Positions 22,900 to 35,165 are shown, counted from the stretch's first letter. The stretch is 64,000 nt of DNA from Prostheceraeus crozeri (GCA_907163375.1 CAJQUW010005246.1:60846-124845); one strand, 5' to 3'. The notes: generated by a model from the letters alone, not told the origin. Made by a program: numbers and translations.

Positions 22900-25800
22900 C
22901 ACTGGATCGGATATCACTGCTGTTCCGTCTTCAGCCTTGGCGAGAAGACCGAAGCTCAAACGGTCTTTCTTGCGCCCTAAACACGCTGGTCGCCAGCGAC
23001 TCGACTCTGCCGGATACTTCGATGCTGTTCTCACTCTTGGAGCTGTAGAGGTGTCTACTCGCGTTTACGTGATAGACATCTTGGAGACACCTCTACTGTC
23101 TCGCAAGGCATGTCGGGCTCTCAATCTCATTCCGGAGGACTTCCCGAAACAACACGTGGCATCGGTATCTCAGGTCTCAACCTGCTCCAAGGACTCTCTG
23201 CTGCAGGAGTATGCCGATGTATTTACCGATCGGATATCGGTAATGAAAGGTGATCCCTTCCGCATTGTTCTCAAAGATGGCGCTCAGCCTTACTGCGTCA
23301 ACCACGTTCGCCGCGTCGCTGAGCCACTCAAAGACAAGTTAAAGACAGAACTCGATTCTCTTGAGTCTCAAGGTATTATTGAGCGTGTGATCGAGCCTAC
23401 AGAATGGTGCGCCCCCATCACTGTGCAACAAAAGAAATCTGGATCGGTCCGTCTGTGCGTGGATCTAAAAAATCTCAACAAGTACGTTGTTCGAGAACGG
23501 TGGCAATCTCCCACTCCGTTGGAAGTGGTTACGGGCCTTCCACAGACTGCTAAATTTTTTACGACAGTGGATGCAGTAAAAGGCTACCATCAGATTCCTC
23601 TTGCCGAGTCCACGCGACATCTCACTACTTTCATTACTCCTTTTGGTCGCTACAAATACAAGCGCGCACCCTTCGGCCTATCTTCGATCTGCGAGCACTA
23701 CAATCGTCGCGTCTCCGAACTCATCAGTGAGTTACAGAACACTTACCATGTGGTCGATGATGTCATCATCGCTGATGCTACCCTTGAGCAGTATCAGAAG
23801 AATGTGAGTGCATTTCTCACTAAGTGTCGTGAGCAGGGCGTTACTCTGAACAAAGACAAATTTCATTTCGCACAGCCTGAAGTGACCTTCGCCGGGTTCA
23901 AGGTCAACCAGACTGGATATACGGTTGACGACGACTTACTCCGAGCGATCCGCGATTTTCCGGAGCCGAAGAGCCGAACCGACTTGCAGTCCTGGTTCGG
24001 GCTGGTCAATGAACTCTCCTCATTTTCCGATCAGCTGGCGAAACTGATGGAACCTCTTCGTCCTCTTCTCAGAGAGGCTAACGAATTTCTTTGGACCGAC
24101 GCCCACCAATCTCAGTTCGTGCTAACGAAGAATGCTCTCTGTACTGCTCCGTTCATGGCCTACTATTCTCCAAAGCGCAAGACTGCTCTTTTCACTGACG
24201 CGTCGAGGATTCACGGCATCGGATATGTTCTCAAGCAGCAGCAAGAAGATGGTACGTGGTGTGTGGTACGTGCTGGGTCGCGCTGTCTGAGCAGCGCTGA
24301 GTCCAGGTACGCTATGATCGAGCTCGAAATGCTTGCCATCGTTTGGGCCGTCATCAAGTGTCGACTGATGCTCGAAGGACTGCCCCAGTTCGAGATCGTG
24401 ACCGATCACAGACCCCTAATACCAATTCTGAACAAATACACTCTTGATCAGATCGAGAATCTTCGTCTCCAGCGTCTGCGAGAGAAACTCGATCCCTACT
24501 CATTCTCTGCTTCATGGATCTCGACTTCGGAGAACAAGACTGCTGATGCTTTGTCTCGAGCCCCCATAAGTGAGCCTACTACTGCTGATGAACTCGGTGA
24601 AGATTTGTTCCTGAACTCCCTCTCTGCCTCTGTTGACTCGACTCCGATCGACCTACCTACAATTCAGGCCTCTGCGAGAGCTGACGAGAATTATCAGTTC
24701 CTCCTTGACACTGTTCGCTGCGGGTTTCCTGATCACCGATCTCAGCTGCCTGAGTCCCTACGACCCTTTTGGAATGTGAGAAATCGACTGTCGATTGAAG
24801 ACGACATCGTGATGTACGGTTGCCGAATCGTCATTCCTCAAAAACTCCGGGCTCGAATCCTCGAGGACATGCTGCTGTCTCACCAGGGCATTTCAAAGAT
24901 GCGTGAGCGAGCCACTGTATCATTCTATTGGCCTCGACTGACCTTCGACATCGAGAAGGTGGCCTTGTACTGTCGTCCTTGCCAACAAGCGTTGCCATCC
25001 CAGCAAAAGGAGCCCATGCTCGAACGCATGCGGGCTACACGAGCCTTTGAAGCGGTTCACGCTGACTTTTTCACGTTCGGTGGCAAACAATACCTTGTTT
25101 ACGTAGACGAGTACTCTGGATGGCCTAGCCTCAACTGTTTTGGAGTCCATGCAACTGCTCGCGATCTTATTTCTGCGCTCCGATCTCGCTTCTGCGAGAA
25201 ATCTGTTCCCGAGAGACTTTATACTGATGGCGGGCCCCAATTTACTGGTACTGCCCTTGCTTCTTTCTTGAAAAGTTGGGGAGTTCAACACGTCATCTCA
25301 TCACCGCACTACCCTCAGAGCAATGGTGCTGCTGAGGCCTCTGTAAAGGCCTTGAAGAAGATAGTTCGGGGCTGCTGTGTCAACAACTCTGTGGAAATGG
25401 ACAAAGTATCTCGGGGTGTCCTACAATACTGCAATACGCCTCGCTACACGGGATCTTCTCCTGCCCAGCTTCTGTTCGGCCATCCGATCCGCGATCTCCT
25501 GCCTGCACACCGGCGTGCATTCGACGAGAAATGGCAGAAAACCGCAGACGAACTGGAGAAGAAGGCGAGCTCTAAGCGCGATCAGGTAGTAGAGGAGTAC
25601 AATACTCGCTCGAAGTCCCTGGCGCCCCTCAAGGTTGGTGATCCCGTGGTGCTGCAGGATCCTTCGTCCAAACGGTGGGAGAGATATGGTGCTATCGTTG
25701 AGATAGGTAATCATCGTGATTATCTCATCAAGCTGCCGAGCGGGCGAATTCTAAGGCGAAATCGGCGAAATCTTCGCAAAAGAGGTGTCGTGCTGCTGCG

Positions 25801-25933
25801 AATGGGAACGCGCCGTCATCTCAACCTGCACATACATTGGCAGGGCCTCCGAGTGATTCCCGTGCGCGCGCTCATCGCGAGGGACGAACTCGCTTTGGCA
25901 GACTGTCCGCCAAGCCTCATCGACTCGAGATGA
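22889..25933 (+). CDS. pol: pol of Ty3/gypsy element (PR-RT-RH-IN)
   Basis: A frame of about 1,014 residues. Aspartic protease: PDTGSDITAVPSS at the start. Reverse transcriptase: VRLCVDLKNLNKYV, TTVDAVKGYHQIPL, FGRYKYKRAPFGLSS and VVDDVIIAD (about residues 150-330). RNase H: ALFTDASRIHGIGYVL and IVTDHRPLIP, ending NKTADALSRAP. Integrase: a zinc-binding HHCC region (LLSHQGISKMR, YCRPCQ), then VHADFF, LYTDGGPQFTG and PQSNGAAEASVKAL for the DDE core. The C-terminal tail (KVGDPVVLQDPSSKRW, YLIKLPSGRILRRNRRNLRK) resembles a GPY/F-type module. There is no envelope gene. Confidence 0.95.
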   Translation: MLPDTGSDITAVPSSALARRPKLKRSFLRPKHAGRQRLDSAGYFDAVLTLGAVEVSTRVYVIDILETPLLSRKACRALNLIPEDFPKQHVASVSQVSTCSKDSLLQEYADVFTDRISVMKGDPFRIVLKDGAQPYCVNHVRRVAEPLKDKLKTELDSLESQGIIERVIEPTEWCAPITVQQKKSGSVRLCVDLKNLNKYVVRERWQSPTPLEVVTGLPQTAKFFTTVDAVKGYHQIPLAESTRHLTTFITPFGRYKYKRAPFGLSSICEHYNRRVSELISELQNTYHVVDDVIIADATLEQYQKNVSAFLTKCREQGVTLNKDKFHFAQPEVTFAGFKVNQTGYTVDDDLLRAIRDFPEPKSRTDLQSWFGLVNELSSFSDQLAKLMEPLRPLLREANEFLWTDAHQSQFVLTKNALCTAPFMAYYSPKRKTALFTDASRIHGIGYVLKQQQEDGTWCVVRAGSRCLSSAESRYAMIELEMLAIVWAVIKCRLMLEGLPQFEIVTDHRPLIPILNKYTLDQIENLRLQRLREKLDPYSFSASWISTSENKTADALSRAPISEPTTADELGEDLFLNSLSASVDSTPIDLPTIQASARADENYQFLLDTVRCGFPDHRSQLPESLRPFWNVRNRLSIEDDIVMYGCRIVIPQKLRARILEDMLLSHQGISKMRERATVSFYWPRLTFDIEKVALYCRPCQQALPSQQKEPMLERMRATRAFEAVHADFFTFGGKQYLVYVDEYSGWPSLNCFGVHATARDLISALRSRFCEKSVPERLYTDGGPQFTGTALASFLKSWGVQHVISSPHYPQSNGAAEASVKALKKIVRGCCVNNSVEMDKVSRGVLQYCNTPRYTGSSPAQLLFGHPIRDLLPAHRRAFDEKWQKTADELEKKASSKRDQVVEEYNTRSKSLAPLKVGDPVVLQDPSSKRWERYGAIVEIGNHRDYLIKLPSGRILRRNRRNLRKRGVVLLRMGTRRHLNLHIHWQGLRVIPVRALIARDELALADCPPSLIDSR

Positions 25934-25992
25934 CTCCTCGGTCAAACAGCTACGTTTAACTTTCTTGTGCTAGCTCTCTTCAGGAAGGGAGA

Positions 25993-26230
25993 TGTTGTAG
26001 TGTGATAAACAGAACAGCTGCATGTAATTGCCTCTCCTTTATCTCTGCTCGTTATGTATCTCTGGTCATGTTAGACGCCGCCAGCTGCTATTACATGTTT
26101 AAGGTGTCAAGTCACTTAAAGCCGCTGGCGTTGCTAATAAACTTAACTTGCTTGTCGGTCTCAGCACAAGCCTGGTTGTTCTCTCTCTCTCCCACATACT
26201 CGAATATATAGTAAGGGCCAAGTTAGAACA
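25993..26230 (+). repeat. 3' LTR of gypsy element
   Basis: A 238-bp copy of the 5' LTR with 2 differences, preceded by a purine tract and followed by the duplicated CTGAC. Its AATAAA lies at 26136-26141, in the sense direction of the Raf gene. Confidence 0.95.
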
Positions 26231-26607
26231 CTGACCAGTAACCGAAAATGACCATCCTTGCATCAACGCACTGTGTGTGATTGACCAGAAAATAATGATA
26301 TTTAAAATATCAATTCGAAAGTTAACGCAATCACATTGTCGGTGCTAGGATGACATCATTTGTTCATGGTATGGGTTGATCACAATTCTGCTTCATTTTT
26401 TTTGCCTGCGTCAGAGCTATAGGACTATCCGAATATATACCATTGTGCTTCCCCGACTGACACCTCGTCTGACATCTGCCATGTCCCTTCATCGCGCAGT
26501 AGTCCATGCTAATTTCCTGGTCAAACTGTATGTTCTATTGCGATATTCACACTCACGTGCAACATTTGACATCACACTGGCATAGATATCTGCAATCGTG
26601 TATTGTG

Positions 26608-26793
26608 GTGTCCGTGGCACAATGGTTAAGTGCTTGGCCTAGCGATCTTTCGGTCCAAAGTTCGAGCCATGAAAGTGCCATTGGAAGTCGACAAGAAGGG
26701 CATCCGGACAAAAAGTACTACAACGCTCCATAAAAGTCTGACTATGTCAGCACTGTCCAAACCCCCAGTATGGGGGAGTAGTGACGTTAAAAT
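26608..26793 (+). mobile_element. tRNA-derived SINE, family A, copy 2
   Basis: Head GTCCGTGGCACAATGGTTAA, then CTTGGCCTAGCGATC, body AGAAGGGCATCCGGAC, and tail CAGCACTGTCCAAACCCCC ending GTGACGTTAAA. Full length. It lies in the same orientation as Raf, within the large intron. Confidence 0.9.
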
Positions 26794-29700
26794 TTCAATC
26801 GTGTGGAGATACATTTCTGTGAGGCTTTCTTGACTAAGAAGTTTCTTCTCCTTCAGTATTGTCAAAATGGATTCCCCAGACAATTCATTGACGTCATGTC
26901 ATGGTGATTCTACGGGTGTCATGAATTGAAAATTTGTCGTTTCTATTGTCCCTTTTCTAATGCAAGGAACCCTGGTTGTCCAGGGAGAGGAAGAATTTAT
27001 GCTGGTTCTGATCTATGATCGAAGACACAATTGCGTTGCATGTGTACTCAATTCTTCAATTCTAAATGATATAACGTTGAGAGGATACATTTATCAACCT
27101 CTACGGCAAGAAATGAATGAGCAATGCTCTTGATCTGCGCGTCCTGTCCACACAGGAGATGATTTGTCTCCCTGCTATGCTATCTACATCACTTACGTAT
27201 TAAAATGAGACCCCAACATCATTTAAAGAAGAGAGGGTAAAATTTGACAAAATTCCGAAACGATCAACTGACCCATTCATCGAAGATGTTTCCTAGGCCT
27301 TGTGTTGTTGAAAATTTCTCCCAATCCAACAGTTATCTTTAGAGGATGCAATCATGTTGTTTAAACACCAGTGTTGACGGGATTTTGGCTTGGACATGTG
27401 GGCGCGTGCTTCATAATACCTTCAAGTGTTGGCCATTATGAGAACGAACATTTTGGTATAAATAGGAGGAATTTATAAGTCCTGATGATGACGCGAAGTT
27501 GAAAACTCCAGGCACATTAAATCCGATTTCTCTGCCGATTCCCTACATGTCTTCCAGACTGCGATGATGGCATCGAATATTATAACAATGTCATTGCGAT
27601 TTTTTTGAATTCGGACAGCAATGGCTATGGGGACTATGTGGAGTGTGACGGGACTTTAGGCCACAAGACGGAACTATGCACTAGTTATGTAAATTGTGGC
27701 CGTAGAAATTGCATAACTTTTAATTATAGTATTATTATAACGCATTTGACATAGAATTTCTGTCGGTCAATTATGCGGGTTTTTCTTCAATGCCATTTTA
27801 ATGTGAATCAGTGGGCAATAATGCTAGCTATGGTATTGCAGGAATCGGCAGAAATTTTGTCTTTACTGGGTTAGAATACACACTGTCCCGAAAAGAAAAT
27901 GTCAAAACTATGCACATTATGACTGATCGATTTTCGAATACGAAAACACAGCTGGAATTTAGAACATCAAATATCTCAGTTATGGGGCTACACTTGCATG
28001 CGGAAAACTGACTACTGCATGCTACAGTACGAATGAGAAGCAATGATGTCGAAAAATAAGTTTACATAGAAATAGATAAGTGGAAGAATTTTGAATCGCT
28101 GATGGAATGTCGATGATGGCCGAGAAATGTCCACCAAATTCCTCATACTTTGTCTACAAACTGTGTCTCAAGTTTGGAAGATAAGTTTTCCTCGTTGGAA
28201 AGAGTTGAGGAATGATTTTTCTTCCTCCTTTGTTTGCCTAGTCTGGAAAAGTTTTTCCAATCTCGGTTTAGGGAAGTAGCGAAGTTGACAATTCATCAGA
28301 TTGTTTATCCAGAACGATAAGTGTGAACTCAAGTCTGAACCAGATTGTCTGCGGCCTGTGTGAGCAAGTCTGCCGGTTCCTTAGAAGTGTTTGAGGCAGA
28401 TATCTAATTACAACCCACTTCTGAAATTATTGGTGTCATCGAAAATTCAGTGATTCGAGAAATTTCCCCACACGGCGAAACAAAGTCTCCGTTAATCAAA
28501 TCTTCAATTCTGTTGGTTATAAATTCAGGGATGAGCCTCCTGCTAGCCATTTCGGTCGTCAATTCTCTGACATTTGACGTCAAACATCAACCAGAGGCGT
28601 AGGATGAAGTAAACCTTTTTTATCAGCGATTTGGAAGATAGAAGACTTTTGGAAATATTTTCACGAGCAAGTTCTACATTATCCCTCTCTGCCCTTTGTA
28701 ACATGGTCTTGTGCAGGCCTTGTGTAGCTGAGGATTTACTGATTTGATGATATTCAGCTTGTTGCATCAGAGATATTCCTCCAGATTTGATCACCTCAGT
28801 GCCATCAATCTAGGGTTCTCCACTAAGGAATATGCTAGGAATTTTTTGTTTTTCATAACTGTCTTGCAGAACAACTATGAATTGAAAAACTCCTGATCCT
28901 CAGCTTATCAATGCGGCATCAAATAAGTCAATAAATTTTCTAATCAGTCATTCCATAGGAGACTTCATTGGCAGAATGAGAGAAGATTGACCCATTCATT
29001 ATTTTGTGTCATTAGCTGTCCCATTTCTAGAACTGTAGCAGTATGAATGGGCGAAAACGATGCTAACGAGCAAAGAATGATTGATTTTCAACCTGTAATT
29101 TCACGCAGACGGTTATTCTTCCTAAATATATTCTTTCATTATTATAATTAATGATTCAGATAAACACATATTTCTTTTGGCTGCTGCAAAAACTTAGTAT
29201 ATCTTTACTGAAATTGATTGATGATGCTGCTGCTCCCTAAGCAGATAAAACAAAGCAGATTTAAACGGAGCTTGCCACTAACATTCTTCTAACATATTGA
29301 GTTTTATTCTGATGAACGCGATTATTTCATTTACCACCGTATGATAAGTGCTGAAATGACTATGGAAGTCAATATTAGCTTATCAAGTTTCATTTCTAGT
29401 TCAAAGAAATGTGTAACTGAGGAATTGTGAGAAGTCTATGATATTTGCGCATTGAAATATTAACAAATGAATCTTTCAGATTTCTATGTGTTAGATTTCA
29501 ATATGAAATGAGGTCGTGATGCCGGATGACTGAGTTCGAAACCCTTCGCTTTGTTGACAAACGATTACTTTGGGAGACAGTAAGAAGAGATAGCGAGCCA
29601 TGAGGTTGATAACAGCGTGGAATAAAAAAGGCGACACCATTACCAACATCATGAGATCATTAAAAAAATGAAGAATGGTGAAACTGAAGTTTTGTGAAAT

Positions 29701-30582
29701 TTGGGAAGGTTATACAGGATTACAGGATATATTTTGAGATTTTGATAGCGATCCTTAGGATTGACAAACCTAGCCGACTAGTGGGGTACACAAGGTGCGC
29801 CTAGCTCTTACGTCGTCTGGGATTATGGGGTTTCATAGCTTCAACATCAGACATTTCAAATTTGCATTCGTGAACAACAATATCTATGTTGCCTCTCACT
29901 CGACTCTGTTCTACTTCCTCTAGAAAGTGTAGAATTATGAATGACGAGCACTGTTTGAGTCCATGGACTTGATTTGCTTCATATCTATGTCACCATACGT
30001 CTCACTGATGCTGGATGCGCTTGTTCTACTTCCACATCTCATTAACATAGCTATCATGTTGAAAGGAGCTGTTTCATGGACAAGAGTGTACGACAATAAT
30101 AACTAAATCTCTAACTTCCCAGTCGTTCCACTTTCTGATGATTATATTCTCAAAATCCAATGTAGGAAATTCATGAATTGAGAGGAATTTGTGAATTATC
30201 AAAGGAAAACAGCGATCGGATTTCTGAGATGTCTCTAAGGGATAAATCTTCGTAGCAGTGAAGGTAGAGCAATGTCATCCTCACGGAATAAAGGAAATAC
30301 CGCTTATCTGACTTTCCACATTCTCGCATGCAATGGAGGATTCTATACTGTATGTGAGGATGCTCATTTTGTGACAGCAAATTCAGGTGAAGGGATGAAC
30401 ATCAGGCGCTTGGTCCTGTGTAGCCTTCAATTTGTCGTTCAGTGAGCCCTTCGAATAAACTTAATTGCTGACCAGCAGCTGTTGCTGGGCTTGTAATGAT
30501 TAACATCGATATTACACAAATGAAGTTGCTCACATGCGGTACATCTTCGCCCTTTCATCCCTCATTATAAAATAAGACTTAC

Positions 30583-30741
30583 CTGACTACTGACATGCTG
30601 GAATCCTCGCAACATGATCTGCATTCGGACTGGGGTCCGCTGCGGTAGCTCGATTTATGGGCACCTCGACTGGGGACCCACCCCAGATAATCACTACGAC
30701 ACTGATACTTAATTAATAGATCAATTAAACATGCCAACTTC
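30583..30741 (-). other. Possible antisense exon, product unknown
   Basis: On the minus strand a 159-bp open segment is bounded by an acceptor-like ...attacag at its 5' side and a consensus donor CAG|gtaagt at its 3' side. It is clearly richer in GC than its surroundings and reads protein-like (SDYLGWVPSRGAHKSSYRSG, then CRSCCEDSS). No domain is recognised, the polypyrimidine tract is weak and no partner exon was found. It could equally be a fragment of an old element. Confidence 0.2.
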
Positions 30742-31889
30742 CTGTAATTACCTCGTAATGAAACTTTTGTTAATAAATTGTCCATTTTCCTATTTGTAGA
30801 GCTTGATGATGTTTCAGATGCAAATCGGAGGGTAGAGCTTCGCGTTGGACCTTATCAAAAGCAGATGAGTGAATCTGATGCTCACAGTAAACCCTCCATC
30901 TCTGGTACGGTGATCACTGATTCTGTTTTCCACCCGCTAATCCTCTGATTCATTTGCCTCCCTCCCCCGGAGAGTAGAGTTCACCTCCCGTACGATAGCT
31001 TATCAGTTGATGGAGATTGGATGCTTGTTTTGGTTTCAACCTGTCATAGACATCGGGCAATATTAAGTTTCGTTGATCTGTTTCATGTACGTCTCAAAAT
31101 CAGAAGTGGAAGATGAAGAGATGTCCGAGATTTGCGGCCATGTATCGTCGGATCAGACATGAGCTGAATAGCATTGATGATTTAGAGGCAGGGTAGGAAA
31201 CAAATCACGGATTGGAACTATTCACAACAATATTGATTTGCAGAAATTTCTATTCAAAAATGTTGTTATTAAGCTAGCTAAACATTTTTGTTTGTCATCG
31301 AGTGACCAAAACTTTCTCCGTTATATTCTGCCTCTGAAGCCAAAGCGGAATTCCGTGTCTTTGATAGGCATATCATTAAGACAAGTGGAACCATTGACAG
31401 TCTATGTATTTTTATTGGCAGTGAGTGATCGACTAAAGATAAACAGAGCTTTGATTGACTGAAGAACAGTGAAATGATTCCTTTTTTAAGATCATTCCAC
31501 GCCTTCAACTGTAACTTCATGTTTGTTGAAGTATTCAGTTCACCCTTGCAATGTATCAATAGAGATGGTGTAGAGCTGCATTCATGCAACTGGATACAGC
31601 TAGTCAGTTGTTTGTTTGAGCACGATTTAGACAATCGTCTGAACGAATTTTCACGGCCGTTGCTTTCAAGTCTAACATCAGATCAACATTCGACATACGG
31701 TCGGCGTTGCAGCTCCAACCTGTTGCGCTAGCTGTGAAGGATACGGAATTTGAAGACGCGCTGTTGAGACGTTCTCTCCTCCGAATTTTAAGTCCATCTG
31801 TCGCATTGTGTTGAAATGCCTGAATCGTATCTTGTTATTGTCCGATGTCTGTGATTGCAATGATGCTGTCACTCAGTTTTATAGTGTTT

Positions 31890-32165
31890 TGTTAATCTCA
31901 TGCCCTTACATGATATCTCATAACCTTAAATTACATCGCAACTTTTAAATGATATCCAATAACTTTCAATCTCATTATCTTACGTCATATCTCAAAATCT
32001 TGCATGATGCCATATAACTCTAAGTGCAAATCCACAGTTTTGAATGATATCTGATAACTTTAAATTGTGATATCTAATGGCTTTAAATGATATTTCGTAG
32101 CTTTTAAATGAAAAGTAACGACCATGAATGATCTAGAGACCTTTAATATCTTTTAATTCACTCTA
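31890..32165. repeat. AT-rich degenerate repeats, first block
   Basis: A loose unit of about 22-24 bp resembling ATGATATCTAATAACTTTAA recurs with many changes (31910, 31950, 32045, 32068, 32085 and others). A second block with the same motif lies at 32460-32575. An old, decayed minisatellite. Confidence 0.6.
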
Positions 32166-32323
32166 AGCCGTATAACTATGGTATAATTGGTATCTTCATA
32201 GAGGGCGAATTAGTGTACTGTCCTGCAACCAGTCTAATTATCTGTATAATTGGACTAAAATTTTGAAAACGAGGCCAAGATATATCATGAGCATAGATTT
32301 CCGGCTAGAATGAATTAAATACA

Positions 32324-32459
32324 GTAATCTATGTTGAATTCTGATTCTGCAAACAAAGAAAGTTTACGATCAAACTATACTTGAACTCGGCTACGCCTCG
32401 TCCAATTACATTTCATTCTCGGACTTTCTATGATGCAGAATCAGAATTCAACATGATTA
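32324..32459. mobile_element. MITE with ~37-bp inverted ends
   Basis: The left arm TAATCTATGTTGAATTCTGA and onward (32325-32361) is the near complement of the right arm ending TCAGAATTCAACATGATTA (32422-32458). The tip is GC-rich (CTCGGCTACGCCTCG). There is no coding capacity. It lies against the second block of AT-rich repeats, probably having inserted near or into that array. A TA duplication is possible but not certain. Confidence 0.75.
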
Positions 32460-32575
32460 TATACATAACATTTATGTGATATCTAATAACTTTAAATCTC
32501 ATAATCTTGCATGATTTCTCAAAGTCTCCAGGATGTCTCATGACTCTGCATGATATCTAGCGGTTTGAGGAAACT
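32460..32575. repeat. AT-rich degenerate repeats, second block
   Basis: Continues the motif of the first block (TGATATCTAATAACTTTAAA at about 32475, then CTTGCATGAT and CTGCATGATATCT). It is separated from that block by unrelated sequence and the MITE. Confidence 0.55.
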
Positions 32576-33859
32576 TCAGAATCTCTCAAAATCTAGGAAT
32601 GAACAGAGCTCATACTGAAACAGCAAATATGACACGTTCAACCAGTGAATGTTAATGAATCTTGCCATTGAGAATCTTTTGCCTTTAAGCATAGGAGAAC
32701 TTGTCATCTAGAGAGTAAAATACCTAGATTTGCATCTTTTACAATTCATTAATCAGTTCAACAACCGCAATCTGAAATCATTGATGAGAGCGCTTTCCAA
32801 ATAAGTAATACAAAGTCTCAGCTCAATTGCACGGGCTATTTCAAGTCAATAATGCAATGTATCTCAAATCTATTGACACAATCTTACCTTCAATTATATA
32901 ACTTGAAAATCAATTATATAATAGCGAAATTCTTTCGGCATTCAATGCCTGTTGCACGTACCCATTCAATTTGAAAATTTGCTGTTGCATCACTCAAAAA
33001 GTTCTAAAGCATTTTCCACAATATCTGACCGCCTAGACTACGGGTTGTACCAATAACTTGTGAGGCGTGCATTATTGACTTGATTTGTTTGCTGACTTGG
33101 GATTTAATGTTGACGTGACATTGTGTCTAATGAATTCAGAAGTTATGGAATATTCTATATCTAATATTATATTGTATTCTAATATCTAATGGAATATCTG
33201 TAAAAGATCCTCTCGGATTGAATATACAGATCGGTTCTCTAGAAAGCGTACACTTAGTGCTTTACCTTACCTTAGTAGGAGTCTTGTATTAGATCTGATT
33301 GAAGTAGTTAGTTAATATAGTCAATTTATTGTCTGAGTAGTATAGATATGATTTTTGATCGAGGCAGATGCTGTAGATGGCTGTGAAATATTTCAATGAT
33401 ACATTTTGAAAGTTCATGACATCATCTCGGATTTTCGAAGGCGGAGCAGTGCCTGAGAGCATCCTATATTCAAAAATGCAGGAAAAGTTAGCTGTCAATT
33501 CTATGTATTTCAAATGATAATTTTCTCATTGTGAGTCAATTTGCTATATCAAAGGCAATTTTATGAATCCACGATGATGATCTACGTTTACTGAAAGCTT
33601 TGATTCCTCTTTCGACTTCTTGATGTCTTTGGAGGAGGATAGAAATGTCCCTCACATGCATTTCTGCCCGACGTTGGAGGGCAGCAATGGCCGTTTCTCT
33701 TATCAGTCTTGTAGTGGATAACCACAAAACGTCTTGCTGGCTTTATCTGTCCTCCAATGAATTGGCAATATGGACTTTTTCTAATGATTGTAACCTGTTC
33801 AGATTGCGAATATTCGTAGATTATAGAGTGTTTATCAAGGATTTCTGATTACTGTCAGT

Positions 33860-34330
33860 CACAGAGATACATATTGATTGTCTGCGTGTTTGGGTTTAGA
33901 GATGACTTTCCTCGATACTGATGGTCACGGCCAGACCTAGTCTCGAGGGGTAAGAGGATCAATTTTCCATTCAAGCCTGAATGCTGACGAACCGGAAGAT
34001 TGACACCGCATAAAACGAACACAGAAATAAATTTAGATCGTGAGGAGTCGAACAGTGTGAATGATATTTCCATTTGATGAATTTATGAGGAAATGTGAGT
34101 TAAAGATACATACTTTACAGGTCTGTCTGCAATCTGACGGTTGAAGTTCGAGGATTCTCTGATACCAGCTTCTTCTCCAATGCGCGCGCTTAGCCAATCA
34201 CACAAGCCAAAGAGAGACGAATCTCTATTCTATGTCAATATCTATCGTTTGCTACCATTGCATGCAGTAGGTGGGATAGGATTCAGTCCACTCTAGGCTA
34301 ACCCGCACGCAAAATGAATCTATCTCTGTG
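33860..34330. repeat. Dispersed repeat R2, copy 2
   Basis: Matches 18235-18727 in the same orientation over most of its length, with small gaps. Conserved blocks include CTGACGAACCGGAAGATTGA and AATGAATCTATCTCTGTG. The ends of the match are gradual, so element boundaries are approximate. Confidence 0.8.
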
Positions 34331-35165
34331 CTTTCACTGTTGATGTTGACAGATTTCTCAAGAGCATGCGGGGATTTAGGATACAGAAATAAGCTTCGGA
34401 TAACCCGAAGAAATCTGTGTTGATGATGATGATTTGTCATTGAGATGGAACTCTATGTTCATTTCCATGATCGCTATCAATGACATCGGATTCGGAGAAA
34501 AATCTCCGGAAATCTAAAGTCAGGAATAAATCTGAGCTTTTGCGATTCACATCAATGAAACCTACCAAGTGATGCAGCAAATGAGGGAATAAGACATGGA
34601 TCGTCATACAAGAACCTATTCAAATGCGCTGATTGAAATGCAAAGAACTGAAAAATCATGCTGGAAACACAACGGAGATGTCTAATTCATTTTCAACTAA
34701 TTCATAGATGCAAGGATCATCATTATGATATGAACTGATGCCTTCTATTCTCCACATTCTGCCAAAGGTAAATGACACACATCATGAATGTGCCTACATT
34801 GAGCTTCATTGCTCTATTATACGTTATTGATCTACTGACAGCGTCACGAACAAAGTTCGGTAATCTCGTTCACCGTGCTAAGAAGTCCGCTAAGGATGAA
34901 TAGAAGCCTAACGTGAAGTAAAAAAGTTCACACAGAGAAACGTTTAGTTCACATGTCTTTGCACATCCACAGTGCTGCAATGCAGATAGAAAACGACCTT
35001 AATTCTTCCACCATCACTCGATTGATGTTGATTTCGTGATCATGAACTGCTTTTCAAATTTATGCTGATATTTTTCACTCCTTGATGGAAATCACTTTTA
35101 CAGCACATATAAGAAAGATTAGTTTGACGAAATGATTTGCGCATCATCATTATCTTCTTCTTCAG

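Larger units (their letters stand above)
21770..26235 (+). mobile_element. Ty3/gypsy LTR retrotransposon, whole-looking and young
   Basis: Two 238-bp LTRs (21775-22012, 25993-26230) begin TGTTG and end ACA, flanked by the 5-bp duplication CTGAC. The LTRs differ at only 2 positions (over 99% identical), so the insertion is recent on an evolutionary scale. Parts in order: 5' LTR, primer-binding site directly after it (TGGCGTCGCGAAT), gag, pol, purine tract AGGAAGGGAGA (25982-25992) and 3' LTR. The paired gag zinc knuckles and the pol order protease, RT, RNase H, integrase point to the Mag-like side of Ty3/gypsy. It lies in the sense direction inside a Raf intron. No obvious breaks were seen. 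Confidence 0.95.
14265..35165 (+). other. Raf intron, about 20.9 kb, filled with mobile elements
   Basis: Runs from the donor gtaagt at 14265 to the acceptor ttcttcttcttcag ending at 35165. It holds two R2 repeat copies, a Harbinger element, a Ty3/gypsy element, a SINE, AT-rich degenerate repeats and a MITE. The stretches 14265-18234, 26794-30582, 30742-31890 and 34331-35165 show only AT-rich DNA with short, unrecognised frames. Confidence 0.7.
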
